A DNA stretch of 64,000 nucleotides from Streptomyces sp. MA5143a (GTDB lineage Bacteria > Actinomycetota > Actinomycetes > Streptomycetales > Streptomycetaceae), in contig NZ_OLMK01000011.1 of assembly GCF_900290235.1 (NCBI RefSeq), forward strand, positions 108,498 to 172,497, given 5' to 3'. The translations under genes were made by a program, and so were the position numbers. Shown here piece after piece: positions 7,949 to 18,031 of this stretch. The notes below the pieces were generated by a model. That model did not search any database and was not told the origin of the DNA. It saw only the letters and a program-made list of their open reading frames with translations. Numbering within the stretch: position 1 is the stretch's first letter; every line of letters begins with the position of its first letter.

Positions 7949-10900
7949 TCACGGCGTGTGGGGTGGGGTTCCGGTGAGGATCGACCGGGTGAGCCGGGCG
8001 TTGTGGGCGGTGAACTCGTGGTCGAGCATCTCGGCGTGGGTGCCGTGGCCCGTGAGGACCGTCGTGCGGGTGGCCGAGCTGCCGTGCCAGGCGCCGTGGT
8101 AGCCGGCCTCGTGGAGCGCGGCCTGCTCGGCGTCGGAGATGACACCGATCTCGGCGGTGATCACGCCGACGTTGGGCGTCAGGCTGCAGAACCGCAGGTA
8201 GTCGCGGGCCTGCGCGCGGGTCTCGTCGGCGACCGCCGTCGAACCGGTGTGCCGCCACAGATGCTCTTCCAGCTCACGCTCGAAGGCGGCGACATGCTCG
8301 TCGGCCAGGTCGAAGGGCTCCGGGATGCGGTGCGAATCCACGATCACCACATGGGAGACCGTGCGGCCGCGCCGCTCCAGTTCCTTGGCCACCTCGAAGG
8401 CGAGGTTGCCGCCGAGCGAGTAGCCGAGCAGCGCGCAGGGCCCCTCCGGCTGGAGTGAACCGACCAGGTCCGCGTACGCGTCGACCTTGCCGTCGCCCGA
8501 CACGTAGTTGAAGGCGACCAGCCGGTACTCGGGCAGGTGCTCCGCGAATTGCCGGTACACCAGGCCGTGGCCGCCGGCCGGCGGGAAGCAGAACAGGGTC
8601 TGCCGCTGCTCCCGGTTGAACCAGAGGTACGGTCGGCCGCCCTCGATCCGGCCGGTGATGATGTGCTCGACGGTCCGGGCCATCCCGTGCAGGGTGGTCA
8701 CCTCGAACAGCCTGCTCACCGGAACGGTGATGTTGAACTCGCCCTGGAGGCCGTGGATCAGCTCGATCAGCCTGATCGAGGAGCCGCCGCACTCGAAGAA
8801 GTCGTGCTGGAGCCCCGGCTTCTCGATGCCGAGCAGCGCCTCCCAGTGCTCGGCCATCCTGACCTCGTACAGGGTCGCGGGCGGTTCGGCCGTCCGCTCC
8901 ACGCCGTCCGTCGCGGGGGCGGGCAGCGCGGCGAGATCGACCTTTCCATTGGCGGTGAGCGGCAGGGCGGGCACCTCGGTGAAGTGCGCCGGGATCATGA
9001 AGGTCGGCAGCAGGCCGGCCAGATGACGGCGGAGCTCACGCCGGTCGAGGGTCCTGCCGGGGGCCGGCACGCAGTAGGCGCAGAGCGTGTTCTCGCCCCG
9101 CCCGTCGGCACGGACGGTGACCACCGCCCGGTCCAGTTCGGGCCATTCCGCGAGTCGGCTCTCGATCTCCCCCGGCTCGATCCGGTGCCCTCGTACCTTG
9201 ATCTGTGTGTCGGCCCGGCCGAGCAGACGCACCCCGCCGTCCGCGTCCCAGCAGGCGAGGTCACCCGTGCGGTAGACCCGGACCGGCTCGGTGCCGTCGG
9301 CGCCACCCAGCGGCAGGCTGGTGAACCGCCGGGCGGTCCGTTCCTCGTCGCCCGCGTAGCCGAGTGCCACGCCGGAGCCGCCGATCCACAGTTCGCCGGT
9401 GACACCGGGCGGGACCGGGCGGCCGTGCCGGTCCAGCAGATAGAGGGTGCTGTTCGGGAAGGGCCGTCCGATGGGCACCATCCGGCTGGGCTCCAGCCCG
9501 TCCACCGGACCCTCGAAGTACGCGCTGTCGATGGTGGCCTCGGTGAGGCCGTACGAGTTGACGACCCTGGTCGCCGGGCCGCACAGGGCGCGCAGCCGCT
9601 CGTACTCCTCGACCTTCCACACGTCCGAGCCGACCACCAGCAGCCGCATGAAATCCAGCCGCAGCCCGTCCCGTTCGCAGTGATCGGCGAGGACGCGGGC
9701 CACCGCCGGGACGAACTCGGCGGCGTCCACCCGCTCGGCGCGCATCACCTCGTGCAGCCGGGCCGTGTCGAACAGCAGTTCCCGTCCGACCAGCACCAGG
9801 GTCCCGCCCGAGCAGAGGGCGCGGACCACGTCCCCGGTGAAGACGTCGAAGGAGGGGGCGGCCATCTGGAGGTGCACCCTGACGTCGGTGTCCAGCCGGT
9901 ACTCGGCACGCCACGCCTGGTACGCGGAGGCCAGATTGCCGTGCGACACCCGGACGGCCTTGGGGCGACCGGAGGACCCGGAGGTGTGGATGATGTACGC
10001 GGGCGCCTCCAGACCTACTGGTTGATCCGCGAACTCGGCTCCCGCCGTGCCCAGTTCGCCCGTGGTGACCAGCCGGGCCGGGAGCCCGTCGAGCCCGTCG
10101 AGTCGGTCGGTCCGGTCGTGGTCGTCGGTGATCAGCAGGGCCGCTTCCGCGTGCGCGACCAGGTGGGCCAGCCGGTCGGCGGGGTCGCCGGGGGCGAGCG
10201 GGAGATAGGCGGCGCCGGTGCGGAGCACCGCGAGCAGGGCGACGATCAGCTCCGGGGACTTCTCCAGGCAGAGGGCCACCACCGAGCCGGGCCCGGCGCC
10301 CAGCGCACGCAGCCGGGCGGCGGCCCGCGCCGAGCGTTCGGCCAGCTCGCCGTACGTGAGGCGGACGGCCGGGCCGGACCCGGCCGGCAGCACCACCGCC
10401 GGCGCCGTCGGGGCGGCCGCCGCCGCACGCAGGATCAGTTCGTGCACCGGCTCGTCGTACGCGACCCGCCGCTCCGCGCCGCTCCACCGCCCGAGGACCA
10501 GCGCCCGTTCGTCGGGGCCGAGCAGGTCGAGACCGGTCGCGGCGCGCTCCGGGCCCGAGGTGGTCAGTGCCGTGAGCACGTTGACGTAGTGTCCGGCCAG
10601 CCGGGTCACCGTCTCCGGCAGGAAGAGGTCGGTGTTGTACTTGAGCACACAGTGGAAGCGGTGCTCCGACTCGTCCTCGTACGCGGAGAGTGTGAGGTCG
10701 AACTGGCCCTCTTCCTCGGGGAGTTCGATGTACTCCAGCCGGTATCCGTACTTCTCGGTGGCGACCTTGTGGTGGAGCAGGATGAACATCGCCTGGAAGA
10801 CCGCCGAGCGGCTGGGGTCGTGTTGCAGACCGAGCTTCTCCACCAGCAGCACGAACGGGTACTCCTGGTGGTCGAGGCCGCCCAGCACGGTGGTCCGCAC

Positions 10901-13900
10901 CCGGTCCAGCAGCTCGGCCACGGTCGGCTCCCCGGCCAGCGAGACATGCAGCGGCAGCGGGTTGACGAAGTAGCCGTAGACGCCGGCGAACTCCTCGTCC
11001 GTGCGGCCCGTCACCGGGCTGCCGACGACGAGGTCGTCCTGACCCGAGTACGCGTGCAGCAGCAGGTAGTAGGCGCTGAGCAGCACCATGAACACGGTGA
11101 CGTTGTGTTCGCGGGCCAGCGCGTGCACCCGGGCGCTCAGCTCCTCGTCCAGGACGAAGAACTCCGAGGCGCCGTTGTGGGTCTGCACCGCGGGGCGCGG
11201 CCTGTCGGTGGGCAGTTCGAGGGTCGGCACTTCGGCGGGCAGCCGTGACCGCCAGTAGTCGAGCTTTCTCGACGCCTCGCGCCCGGCCAGGAACTCGTTC
11301 TGCCGGTTGAGGAAGTCCAGGTAGCGCGCTGAGACCGGGGGCAGCTGGGCCGCCTCGCCGCGCCGCAGCCCCTCGTAGACCGCGAGGAGCTCCTCGATGA
11401 AGGTGAACGTGGAGATCGCGTCCGAGACGATGTGGTGGACGGCCTTCATGATCACCCAGCGGGCCGGGCCCCGCCGGAACAGGCGGAACCGTACCAGCGG
11501 GTCGCGCTCCAGGTCGTACGGCCTGCGGTACTCCCGGACGATCATCGCGTGGATCTCGTCCCAGTCCAGGTGCTCGACGTCGACGACCGCGAAGTCCGGC
11601 TCCACCGCGGCGGAGATCCGCTGCACCGGCCCGCCGTCGTCGAGCACGAAGTTGGCCCGCAGACCGGGATGCCGTTCGACCATGGTGCGGAAGGCGAGGG
11701 CCATCAGCTCGGGTTGCAGCTCCACCCGGACCTCGACCGCGCCGCCGATGTTGTAGGCGAACCCGTCCGGGTCGAGCTGCTTGAGGAACCACAGGGCCTT
11801 CTGGTTCTGCGTCAGCGGGTACGACGACTCGTCCTCGTACCGCTCGACACCGGTCCCGCCCCGGTCGGGCCGCTCCTCGTGGAGCAGCTCGGCCAGCGAC
11901 TCGTACAGCTGGGCCACCAGCTCGGCGACCGGCGCGTTGCTCAGCAGCGCCACCAACGGGAGGGTGGTGCCCAGTTCGGTGGTCAGGCGGGCCCGCAGCT
12001 CCATCGCGAGCAGGGAGTCCAGGCCGAGGTTGCCGAGTCCGGCGCCGGGTTCGATCTGGTCGGCCGGCACCCTGAGCACGGAGGCGGCCAGCCCGCCGAA
12101 CCACCCGGTGAGCAGGGACAGCCGCTCGGCCTCCCCGGCCGCCCGCAGCGTCTCCAGTGGGCCGGTCGGCTCCGCCGCCGGGCCGGACTCCCGGGCGGCC
12201 GCGGCCAGGTCGGCCACCAGCGGCGGCGGAGCGGGGTACCAGGAGAGGAAGACCGGCCAGTCCACCACGGTGGCGATCAGCAGCTGGGCCCGGTCCTGGC
12301 CGAGCACCCGTTCCAGTACGGCCATCCCGGTCTCCGGGGCGAGCGAACTCATGCCCCGGCTGGCGCGGTAGTGGTCGATCAGACCCAGTTCCTCGATCAT
12401 CCCGGTCGCCCAGGGGCCCCAGTCGAGGCTCAGCGCGGGCAGACCGAGCGCCCGGCGGTGGTGGGCCAGCGCGTCCAGGAAGGCGTTGCCCGCGGCGTAG
12501 TTGGTCTGCCCGGCCGTGGTCAGCAGCGAGGCGATCGAGGCGAACAGCACGAAGTGGTCCAGCGGTTCGCCGGTCAGCTGCCGGTGCAGGGCGAGCGCGC
12601 CGAGCACTTTCGGGGCGTACGCCGCGTCGAACGTCTCCCGGTCCAGCTCGCCGACCAGGGTGTCCCGGACCTGGCCCGCCAGATGGAACACGCCGCGGAT
12701 CGGCGGCCGGTCCAGCCGCCGGTACTCGGCCAGCCAGGCGGCCAGCGCCGACTCGTCGGTGATGTCCAGCCGCGCCGGGACCGGTTCGGCGCCCAAGGCC
12801 TCCAGCTCCCGCAGGAAGGCGACGCGCAGGCCCTCCGGGCCGGTCGGGTCGACGTTCCGCCACTCCTCGCGCGGTGGCAGCGGGCCACGGCCGACCAGGA
12901 TCAGCCGGCGGGCACCGCGCCGGACCAGCGTGCGGCACAGCAGCCGGCCGAGCGCGCCGAAGGCGCCGGTGACCAGGTACGCGGCGTCCGGCCGGAGCCG
13001 CGGCGGCAGCGGTCGGCTCAGCCCCTCCGCGCGCCGCAGTCGGCAGGTGAGCCGAAGGCCGTCGCGCAGCGCGATCTCGTCCTGGTCGCCCAGCGTGAAC
13101 TCACGCAGCAACGCGGCGGCCTCGCCGTCGCGGTCCCCCTCCGGGCCGAGGTCGACCAGCTTGCCCGGGTGGCCGGGCAGCTCCTGATGGCGCAGCACCC
13201 TGCCGATGCCCCAGGCGGGCGCCCCCAGCGGCTGGACCGGCTCACCGGCGACGGTGGCCTGCGCGCACCGGGTGACGATGTGCAGTCGGCTGCCCGGCAG
13301 TTCGGCCGACATCAGTGCGGCGAGGACGACCAGGTTGTAGGCGCCGGGGGAGGTGTCGTCGGGGGTGAGTGCGACCGGGGTGGCCCGGGCCCCCGGGGAG
13401 GTGGGGTCGGCCGGGGCGATGGGGTCGGCCGGCGCGGTGGCCTTGCCCGGGGCAATGGGGCCGGCCCGGTGGGACAGTCCCGGTCGGTCGAGGTTCCACA
13501 GGTGGACGACGGCGGCCGGGTCCGGTGCGCCGGAGGCCCGGTGGTCGGCCAGGAGGCGGGCCAGGTCGGTGGCGGAGCCGGGATCGACGACGGCCGGAGC
13601 GTCGCCCTCGGCGGGCCGGTACCCGGCGCCGGGCCGGACGAGCAGGCAACGGCCGCCGCGTGCGGTGATCCGCTGGGCCAGCGCGTCGGCGACGCCCCGC
13701 CCGTCCGCGAACACCAGCCAGTCGTCGGCGTGGCCGAGCGGCAGGTCGGAGGCGTCCGACAGATCGGGGGCGTCCGGCAGCGGGGTCCAGACCGGTTCGG
13801 CGAGCCAGCCGTCGATGGTCGCCGGCCCGACCGCTGTCGCGGCCCGCTCGACATCGGCGGCCCGGAACCCGGTGATCCCGCCGAGCGGTACGCCCTGCTC

Positions 13901-16900
13901 GTCGTGGACCGCGATGTCGCCGACCAGTTCGGCGCCGGTGTCATCGGTGACGGTGGCGTGCGCCCACAGGGTGCGATCGCCCACCGCGTCGAGCCGTACC
14001 TCCTCGATGGAGACCGGCAGCCGGATACCGGCGCCCGCGGGGCCGGCCGTCGACAACTGCGGGGTCAGCAGGGTCTGGAACAGCGCGTCCATCACCACCG
14101 GATGCACCTGGTGATCCACTCCCTGCCCGCCGACCGCCGACGTCGGCCGGATCCTGGCCAGCGCCTCACCGGCACCGATCCAGACCTCCTCGATGCCCTG
14201 GAACGCCGGGCCGTAGTGGTAACCGAGCGCGGCCAGCTCCGCGTAGCACTCCGGTCCGGTCAGACGGCGGACGGCCCGCTCACGCAGCGCCGTAACGTCC
14301 AACAGCCGTGCTGGGCGGCGGCTTTGGCCGGGCCGGACGGTGCCGACGGCGTGCACGGTCCGCTCGGTTCCCTGCCCGGCGGGGGTGGCGACGGTGAAGT
14401 CGCCGTGCTCGGTCGAGAGGGTGAGCTGGACGGCGCGGCTCTCCGCGTCGGGCAGGAAGAGTGCCTTGCGCAGCTCGATGCCGGCCAGCGCGGCGTCGGC
14501 GCCCCCGGTCAGGGCGCGCACCGCCTGCACCGCCATCTCCAGGTAACCGGCGGCGGGAAAGAGGACGCTGCCCTGGATGCGGTGGTCCTCCAGGTACGGC
14601 AGTGCCTCGACGTCCAGCCGGGCCTCCCAGGCCGGTTCGGCGCCCGGCAGCCGACGGCCGAGCAGAGGGTGGTCCCACCGGCCCTGCCGGACCACGGCGA
14701 CCGGCCGGGGCTCGACCCAGTGCCGGTCCCGTCGGAAGGGATAGCGCGGCAGCGGGACCGCCCGCCCGGCGGGCTGGAGCACGGACCAGTCGACCTCGAC
14801 ACCGAGGTTGTGCAGGGCGGCCAACGACGCCGTGAACGTGACCTGTTCGTCCTCCTGGCGGCGGATCGACGGCAGCGTGCGCACGCCGGCGGGATCGGCT
14901 GCGGCGGAGCGGCCGTCACCGCTCCCGCCGACCGCCCGGTGCTCGACCGTCTCGGCGATCGACCGGCCGAGCACCGGGTGCGGCCCCACCTCCAGGAACA
15001 GCCGGTACCCGTCGTCGGTCAGCCGCTCGACCGCCTGCTTGAAGCGGACGCGGTCACGGACGTTGTGCCACCAGTAGGCGGCGTCCAGTTCGGTGCCGCG
15101 CGCGGTGCCCTCGCGCCCGGTGAGATGGAGCGGAACCCGGGCCGGGCGGGGCTTGAGACCGGCGAGCGACTCCAGCAGCTCGTCCTTGATCAGCTCCATG
15201 CGGGCGCTGTGGTACGGCACTTCGACGGCCAGCGGGCGGACGAAGACCTGCTCGGCGGTGAGCGCGGCGGCCAGCTCGGCCAGCGCGGTCTCGTCCCCGG
15301 CGAGGGTGAGCGAGGTAGGGCTGTTGACGGCGGCCACCGAGATCGCGTCGCCGTACGGGCGGAGCCGGCGGACGGCCTCCGCCTCGCCGAGGGCGACGGC
15401 GAGCATGCCCCCCGTGCCGGCCAGCCGCTGCTGGAGCCGGCTGCGGTGCACCACCACCTTGACCGCGTCGGCCAGGTCGTAGACGCCGGCCTCGTGGAAG
15501 GCGGCGACCTCGCCGGTGGAGTGGCCGACGACGGCGTCGGGGTGGACTCCACGGCTGTGCCAGAGCGCGGCCAGTCCCACCTGCACGGCGAAGTTGGCGG
15601 GCTGGGCGAGCCAGGTCTCGGCCATCCGGGAGTCCGCCTCGTCGGCGAGCTCCTCGGTCAGCGACCAGCCAGTGAGCTCGGCGATGTGCTCGGCGCAGCG
15701 CTCGACGGCCTCCCGGTACACCGGCTCGGTGGCGAAGAGCTGCCGCCCCATCGCCCACCATTGCGGGCCCATGCCGGTGAAGACCCAGGCCAGCCGCCGG
15801 TGCCGGGGTTCGCGACGGTGGTCCGTGAGTACCCGAGGGTGCGGCTCGCCGCGCACATGGGCGGAGAGCGCCTCGTCCAGCGACGCGCGGGCGGCGGCGC
15901 CACGGGAGTCGTACACGACCGAGAGCCGGGCGTCGTGGTGCTGGCGTCGATGGGCCAGGGTGTGACCGACGTCGGCCGGCCGGGCCGGGTCACCGCCCCG
16001 CACACCGGCCAACTCGCCCTGGATCCCGGCGGCGACCACGGGCAGAGCGGCGGCTTCCCGTGCGCTCAGCGGCAGAACCGTCCAGACAGGGGACGCGGCG
16101 CCGACCTCGACGACACCGTCCCCGGGGCCTTCCAGGACGACGGGCGCCTGAGCTTCGCCGCCTTCCCCGCCTCCGACGGCCTCCTCGACCTCGACGCCCG
16201 CTTCGGTCCTGGCGTCTTGTGGAGCTACGGCACCTTCCGTAGTCCCTGCATCGACCGGTTCCGGCGCCGGCTCCGGGTCCGGCTCGGGTGCGGCCTCCAG
16301 CAGGACGTGCGCGTTGGTGCCGCCGAAGCCGAAGGAGTTGACGCCGGCTCTGGCCGGTCCCCGGTGCGCGGGCCACGGGGTGGGCGCGGTGGGGATCTCG
16401 TACGGGAGGGTGGCCGGGTCGATCGCGGGGTTGAGCCGCTCCAGGTTGATGTGCGGGGGGATCAGGCGGTGCTTCAGCGCCAGCGCCGACTTGATCAGCC
16501 CGGCGAGGCCGGCCGCCGACTCGGTGTGTCCGATGTTGGTCTTCACCGAGCCGACGTAGCAGCGGTCTCCGGGCCGGCGGCCCACCGCCAGGGCACGGGC
16601 CAGTGCCGTCGCCTCGATCGGGTCGCCGACGGGGGTGGACGTGCCGTGCGCCTCGACGTACTGGAGGCTGCCGGGGACGATCCCGGCCTCGGCGCAGACC
16701 CGTTCGATCAGGGCCACCTGGGCGTCCGGGTTGGGCACGGTGATGCCGTTGGTACGGCCGTCCTGGTTGACGCCGCTGCCGATGATGACGGCATGCACGG
16801 GATCGCCGTCGCGGACGGCGTCGGAGAGCCGTTTGAGGGCGACGATCGCGACACCCTCGGCGCGGACGTAGCCGTCGGCGGCGGCGTCGAAGGTGCGGGA

Positions 16901-17719
16901 GCGGCCCTGTGGGGAGAGGAAACCGCCCTTGGTCTCGGCGATGGTGTACTGCGGCGCGATGTGGAGCAGGGTGCCGCCGGCCAGCGCGAGGTCGGTCTCG
17001 CCGCGGAGCAGGCTCTGACCGGCCAGGTGGACGGCGACCAGGGAGGAGGAGCAGGCGGTGTCGAGGGAGACGCTGGGGCCGCGGAAGTCGAAGCAGTGCG
17101 AGATGCGGTTCGACACCATCGTCATCATCGTGCCGGTGGCGGTGTGCGCGGCGAGTGTGTCGAAGGAGAGGTCGGAGAACTGGACGATCTTGTAGTCCAG
17201 GGTGAACGCGCCGACGTAGACGCCCACGTCACGGCCGGCCAGCTCGGCCGGTTTCTGGCCGCCGTCCTCCAGGGCCTCCCAGGCCACTTCCAGCAGTTTC
17301 CGCTGCTGCGGGTCCATGTGGTCGGCCTCGCGGCCGCTGATGCCGAAGAAGGCGGGGTCGAACTCGTCGAAGCCGTCGATGTATCCGCCCCGGCCGCCGA
17401 CCAGCCGGCCCGGCTTGGCCTTGTCGCGGCTGCCCAGGGTGGTCACGTCGTACCGGCTGCGCGGGGTCGGGGTGATGCAGTCCTTGCCGTCGACCAGATT
17501 CCGCCAGTACGCGCGGTGGTCGTTGGCGCCGCCGGGCAACCGGCAGCCGATCCCGATGATCGCGATCTTCTCGCGCTCGGTCTCGGGGAGGCCGGGGCAG
17601 CCGGCGCCGCCCGACCGGAGCGAGAGCGGTGCGCCGCCCGGAGCCGCGGCGGTGTCCGGGGCGGCGGGGGGCGGGGTGGGGGTGGGGTCCGGGGAGGGGA
17701 CGAGGCATGAATCCGTCAT
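7949..17719 (-). CDS. ftdB: Hybrid iterative type I PKS-NRPS of polycyclic tetramate macrolactam biosynthesis (FtdB/IkaA-like)
   Basis: A 3,256-residue megasynthase with domains KS (about 50-475, active Cys223 in DTACSSS), AT (640-950, Ser734 in GHSTG, acyl motif YHSA), DH (1010-1300, His1046 and Asp1211), KR (1575-1770, TGAFGALG and Tyr1741), ACP (Ser1902), condensation (1955-2400, HHIVSD from His2095), adenylation (2440-2950), PCP (Ser2981 in GGSS) and thioesterase (3035-3250, Ser3101 in GYSLGG, Asp3128, His3228). All catalytic residues I could check are present; there is no enoylreductase, so polyene chains are expected. The A-domain pocket reads D-V-G-E-L-V-S-I-D-K, close to ornithine codes such as DVGEIGSIDK. 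This is the architecture of PTM synthases, where one module makes two polyenes that acylate both amines of ornithine and the TE closes the tetramate. ATG 17719 follows AAGGAC. No TTA codon was found. Confidence 0.95.
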   Translation of the reverse strand: MTDSCLVPSPDPTPTPPPAAPDTAAAPGGAPLSLRSGGAGCPGLPETEREKIAIIGIGCRLPGGANDHRAYWRNLVDGKDCITPTPRSRYDVTTLGSRDKAKPGRLVGGRGGYIDGFDEFDPAFFGISGREADHMDPQQRKLLEVAWEALEDGGQKPAELAGRDVGVYVGAFTLDYKIVQFSDLSFDTLAAHTATGTMMTMVSNRISHCFDFRGPSVSLDTACSSSLVAVHLAGQSLLRGETDLALAGGTLLHIAPQYTIAETKGGFLSPQGRSRTFDAAADGYVRAEGVAIVALKRLSDAVRDGDPVHAVIIGSGVNQDGRTNGITVPNPDAQVALIERVCAEAGIVPGSLQYVEAHGTSTPVGDPIEATALARALAVGRRPGDRCYVGSVKTNIGHTESAAGLAGLIKSALALKHRLIPPHINLERLNPAIDPATLPYEIPTAPTPWPAHRGPARAGVNSFGFGGTNAHVLLEAAPEPDPEPAPEPVDAGTTEGAVAPQDARTEAGVEVEEAVGGGEGGEAQAPVVLEGPGDGVVEVGAASPVWTVLPLSAREAAALPVVAAGIQGELAGVRGGDPARPADVGHTLAHRRQHHDARLSVVYDSRGAAARASLDEALSAHVRGEPHPRVLTDHRREPRHRRLAWVFTGMGPQWWAMGRQLFATEPVYREAVERCAEHIAELTGWSLTEELADEADSRMAETWLAQPANFAVQVGLAALWHSRGVHPDAVVGHSTGEVAAFHEAGVYDLADAVKVVVHRSRLQQRLAGTGGMLAVALGEAEAVRRLRPYGDAISVAAVNSPTSLTLAGDETALAELAAALTAEQVFVRPLAVEVPYHSARMELIKDELLESLAGLKPRPARVPLHLTGREGTARGTELDAAYWWHNVRDRVRFKQAVERLTDDGYRLFLEVGPHPVLGRSIAETVEHRAVGGSGDGRSAAADPAGVRTLPSIRRQEDEQVTFTASLAALHNLGVEVDWSVLQPAGRAVPLPRYPFRRDRHWVEPRPVAVVRQGRWDHPLLGRRLPGAEPAWEARLDVEALPYLEDHRIQGSVLFPAAGYLEMAVQAVRALTGGADAALAGIELRKALFLPDAESRAVQLTLSTEHGDFTVATPAGQGTERTVHAVGTVRPGQSRRPARLLDVTALRERAVRRLTGPECYAELAALGYHYGPAFQGIEEVWIGAGEALARIRPTSAVGGQGVDHQVHPVVMDALFQTLLTPQLSTAGPAGAGIRLPVSIEEVRLDAVGDRTLWAHATVTDDTGAELVGDIAVHDEQGVPLGGITGFRAADVERAATAVGPATIDGWLAEPVWTPLPDAPDLSDASDLPLGHADDWLVFADGRGVADALAQRITARGGRCLLVRPGAGYRPAEGDAPAVVDPGSATDLARLLADHRASGAPDPAAVVHLWNLDRPGLSHRAGPIAPGKATAPADPIAPADPTSPGARATPVALTPDDTSPGAYNLVVLAALMSAELPGSRLHIVTRCAQATVAGEPVQPLGAPAWGIGRVLRHQELPGHPGKLVDLGPEGDRDGEAAALLREFTLGDQDEIALRDGLRLTCRLRRAEGLSRPLPPRLRPDAAYLVTGAFGALGRLLCRTLVRRGARRLILVGRGPLPPREEWRNVDPTGPEGLRVAFLRELEALGAEPVPARLDITDESALAAWLAEYRRLDRPPIRGVFHLAGQVRDTLVGELDRETFDAAYAPKVLGALALHRQLTGEPLDHFVLFASIASLLTTAGQTNYAAGNAFLDALAHHRRALGLPALSLDWGPWATGMIEELGLIDHYRASRGMSSLAPETGMAVLERVLGQDRAQLLIATVVDWPVFLSWYPAPPPLVADLAAAARESGPAAEPTGPLETLRAAGEAERLSLLTGWFGGLAASVLRVPADQIEPGAGLGNLGLDSLLAMELRARLTTELGTTLPLVALLSNAPVAELVAQLYESLAELLHEERPDRGGTGVERYEDESSYPLTQNQKALWFLKQLDPDGFAYNIGGAVEVRVELQPELMALAFRTMVERHPGLRANFVLDDGGPVQRISAAVEPDFAVVDVEHLDWDEIHAMIVREYRRPYDLERDPLVRFRLFRRGPARWVIMKAVHHIVSDAISTFTFIEELLAVYEGLRRGEAAQLPPVSARYLDFLNRQNEFLAGREASRKLDYWRSRLPAEVPTLELPTDRPRPAVQTHNGASEFFVLDEELSARVHALAREHNVTVFMVLLSAYYLLLHAYSGQDDLVVGSPVTGRTDEEFAGVYGYFVNPLPLHVSLAGEPTVAELLDRVRTTVLGGLDHQEYPFVLLVEKLGLQHDPSRSAVFQAMFILLHHKVATEKYGYRLEYIELPEEEGQFDLTLSAYEDESEHRFHCVLKYNTDLFLPETVTRLAGHYVNVLTALTTSGPERAATGLDLLGPDERALVLGRWSGAERRVAYDEPVHELILRAAAAAPTAPAVVLPAGSGPAVRLTYGELAERSARAAARLRALGAGPGSVVALCLEKSPELIVALLAVLRTGAAYLPLAPGDPADRLAHLVAHAEAALLITDDHDRTDRLDGLDGLPARLVTTGELGTAGAEFADQPVGLEAPAYIIHTSGSSGRPKAVRVSHGNLASAYQAWRAEYRLDTDVRVHLQMAAPSFDVFTGDVVRALCSGGTLVLVGRELLFDTARLHEVMRAERVDAAEFVPAVARVLADHCERDGLRLDFMRLLVVGSDVWKVEEYERLRALCGPATRVVNSYGLTEATIDSAYFEGPVDGLEPSRMVPIGRPFPNSTLYLLDRHGRPVPPGVTGELWIGGSGVALGYAGDEERTARRFTSLPLGGADGTEPVRVYRTGDLACWDADGGVRLLGRADTQIKVRGHRIEPGEIESRLAEWPELDRAVVTVRADGRGENTLCAYCVPAPGRTLDRRELRRHLAGLLPTFMIPAHFTEVPALPLTANGKVDLAALPAPATDGVERTAEPPATLYEVRMAEHWEALLGIEKPGLQHDFFECGGSSIRLIELIHGLQGEFNITVPVSRLFEVTTLHGMARTVEHIITGRIEGGRPYLWFNREQRQTLFCFPPAGGHGLVYRQFAEHLPEYRLVAFNYVSGDGKVDAYADLVGSLQPEGPCALLGYSLGGNLAFEVAKELERRGRTVSHVVIVDSHRIPEPFDLADEHVAAFERELEEHLWRHTGSTAVADETRAQARDYLRFCSLTPNVGVITAEIGVISDAEQAALHEAGYHGAWHGSSATRTTVLTGHGTHAEMLDHEFTAHNARLTRSILTGTPPHTP

Positions 17720-18031
17720 GGGCGAGTCCTTCGGACGCTTCGTTCGCGTGGGCGAGGCGATCAGGGCGCGTTCGCGCGCGCAGGGGACGGTGGCCGCGCC
17801 GCGCCGCGCCGAGCCGTACCGACCGGAGGCCGTGGCAGCGGCAGGGGCGGAGGGCGGAGGTCACGAGTGGAGCGGACAGTCGGACGATGAGCTGCTGGTC
17901 CGCCGGGTACGCCGGGTACGCCGGGCGGGCCGGAGTGCTGCTGGTCCGGCCGGGTGGGCCGGGCAGGACGGGCTGCTGGTGGTCCGGCCGGAGGGGCCGG
18001 GGAGCTACGGGCTACGGGGCTGGTCGAGGTG
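17720..18031. other. 312-bp gap between ftdA and ftdB with GC-rich direct repeats
   Basis: No gene seen. The gap holds short direct repeats: GCTGCTGGT-type units near 17891, 17937 and 17972, a doubled CGCCGGGTA near 17903-17920, and a 16-base direct repeat GCTACGGGGCTGGTCG at 18011 and 18031 that straddles the ftdA stop codon. The two genes are probably one transcript, because no clear terminator hairpin or promoter was found. Confidence 0.5.

Noticed and set aside
11432..17710. A 2,092-codon open frame antisense to the PKS-NRPS, and similar long antisense frames over icd (20597-22984) and over the helicase (40707-43250)
   Set aside because: They are the expected by-product of very high third-position G/C on the coding strand. 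Their translations are low-complexity and contain no recognisable domains, while the opposite strands carry clear families.
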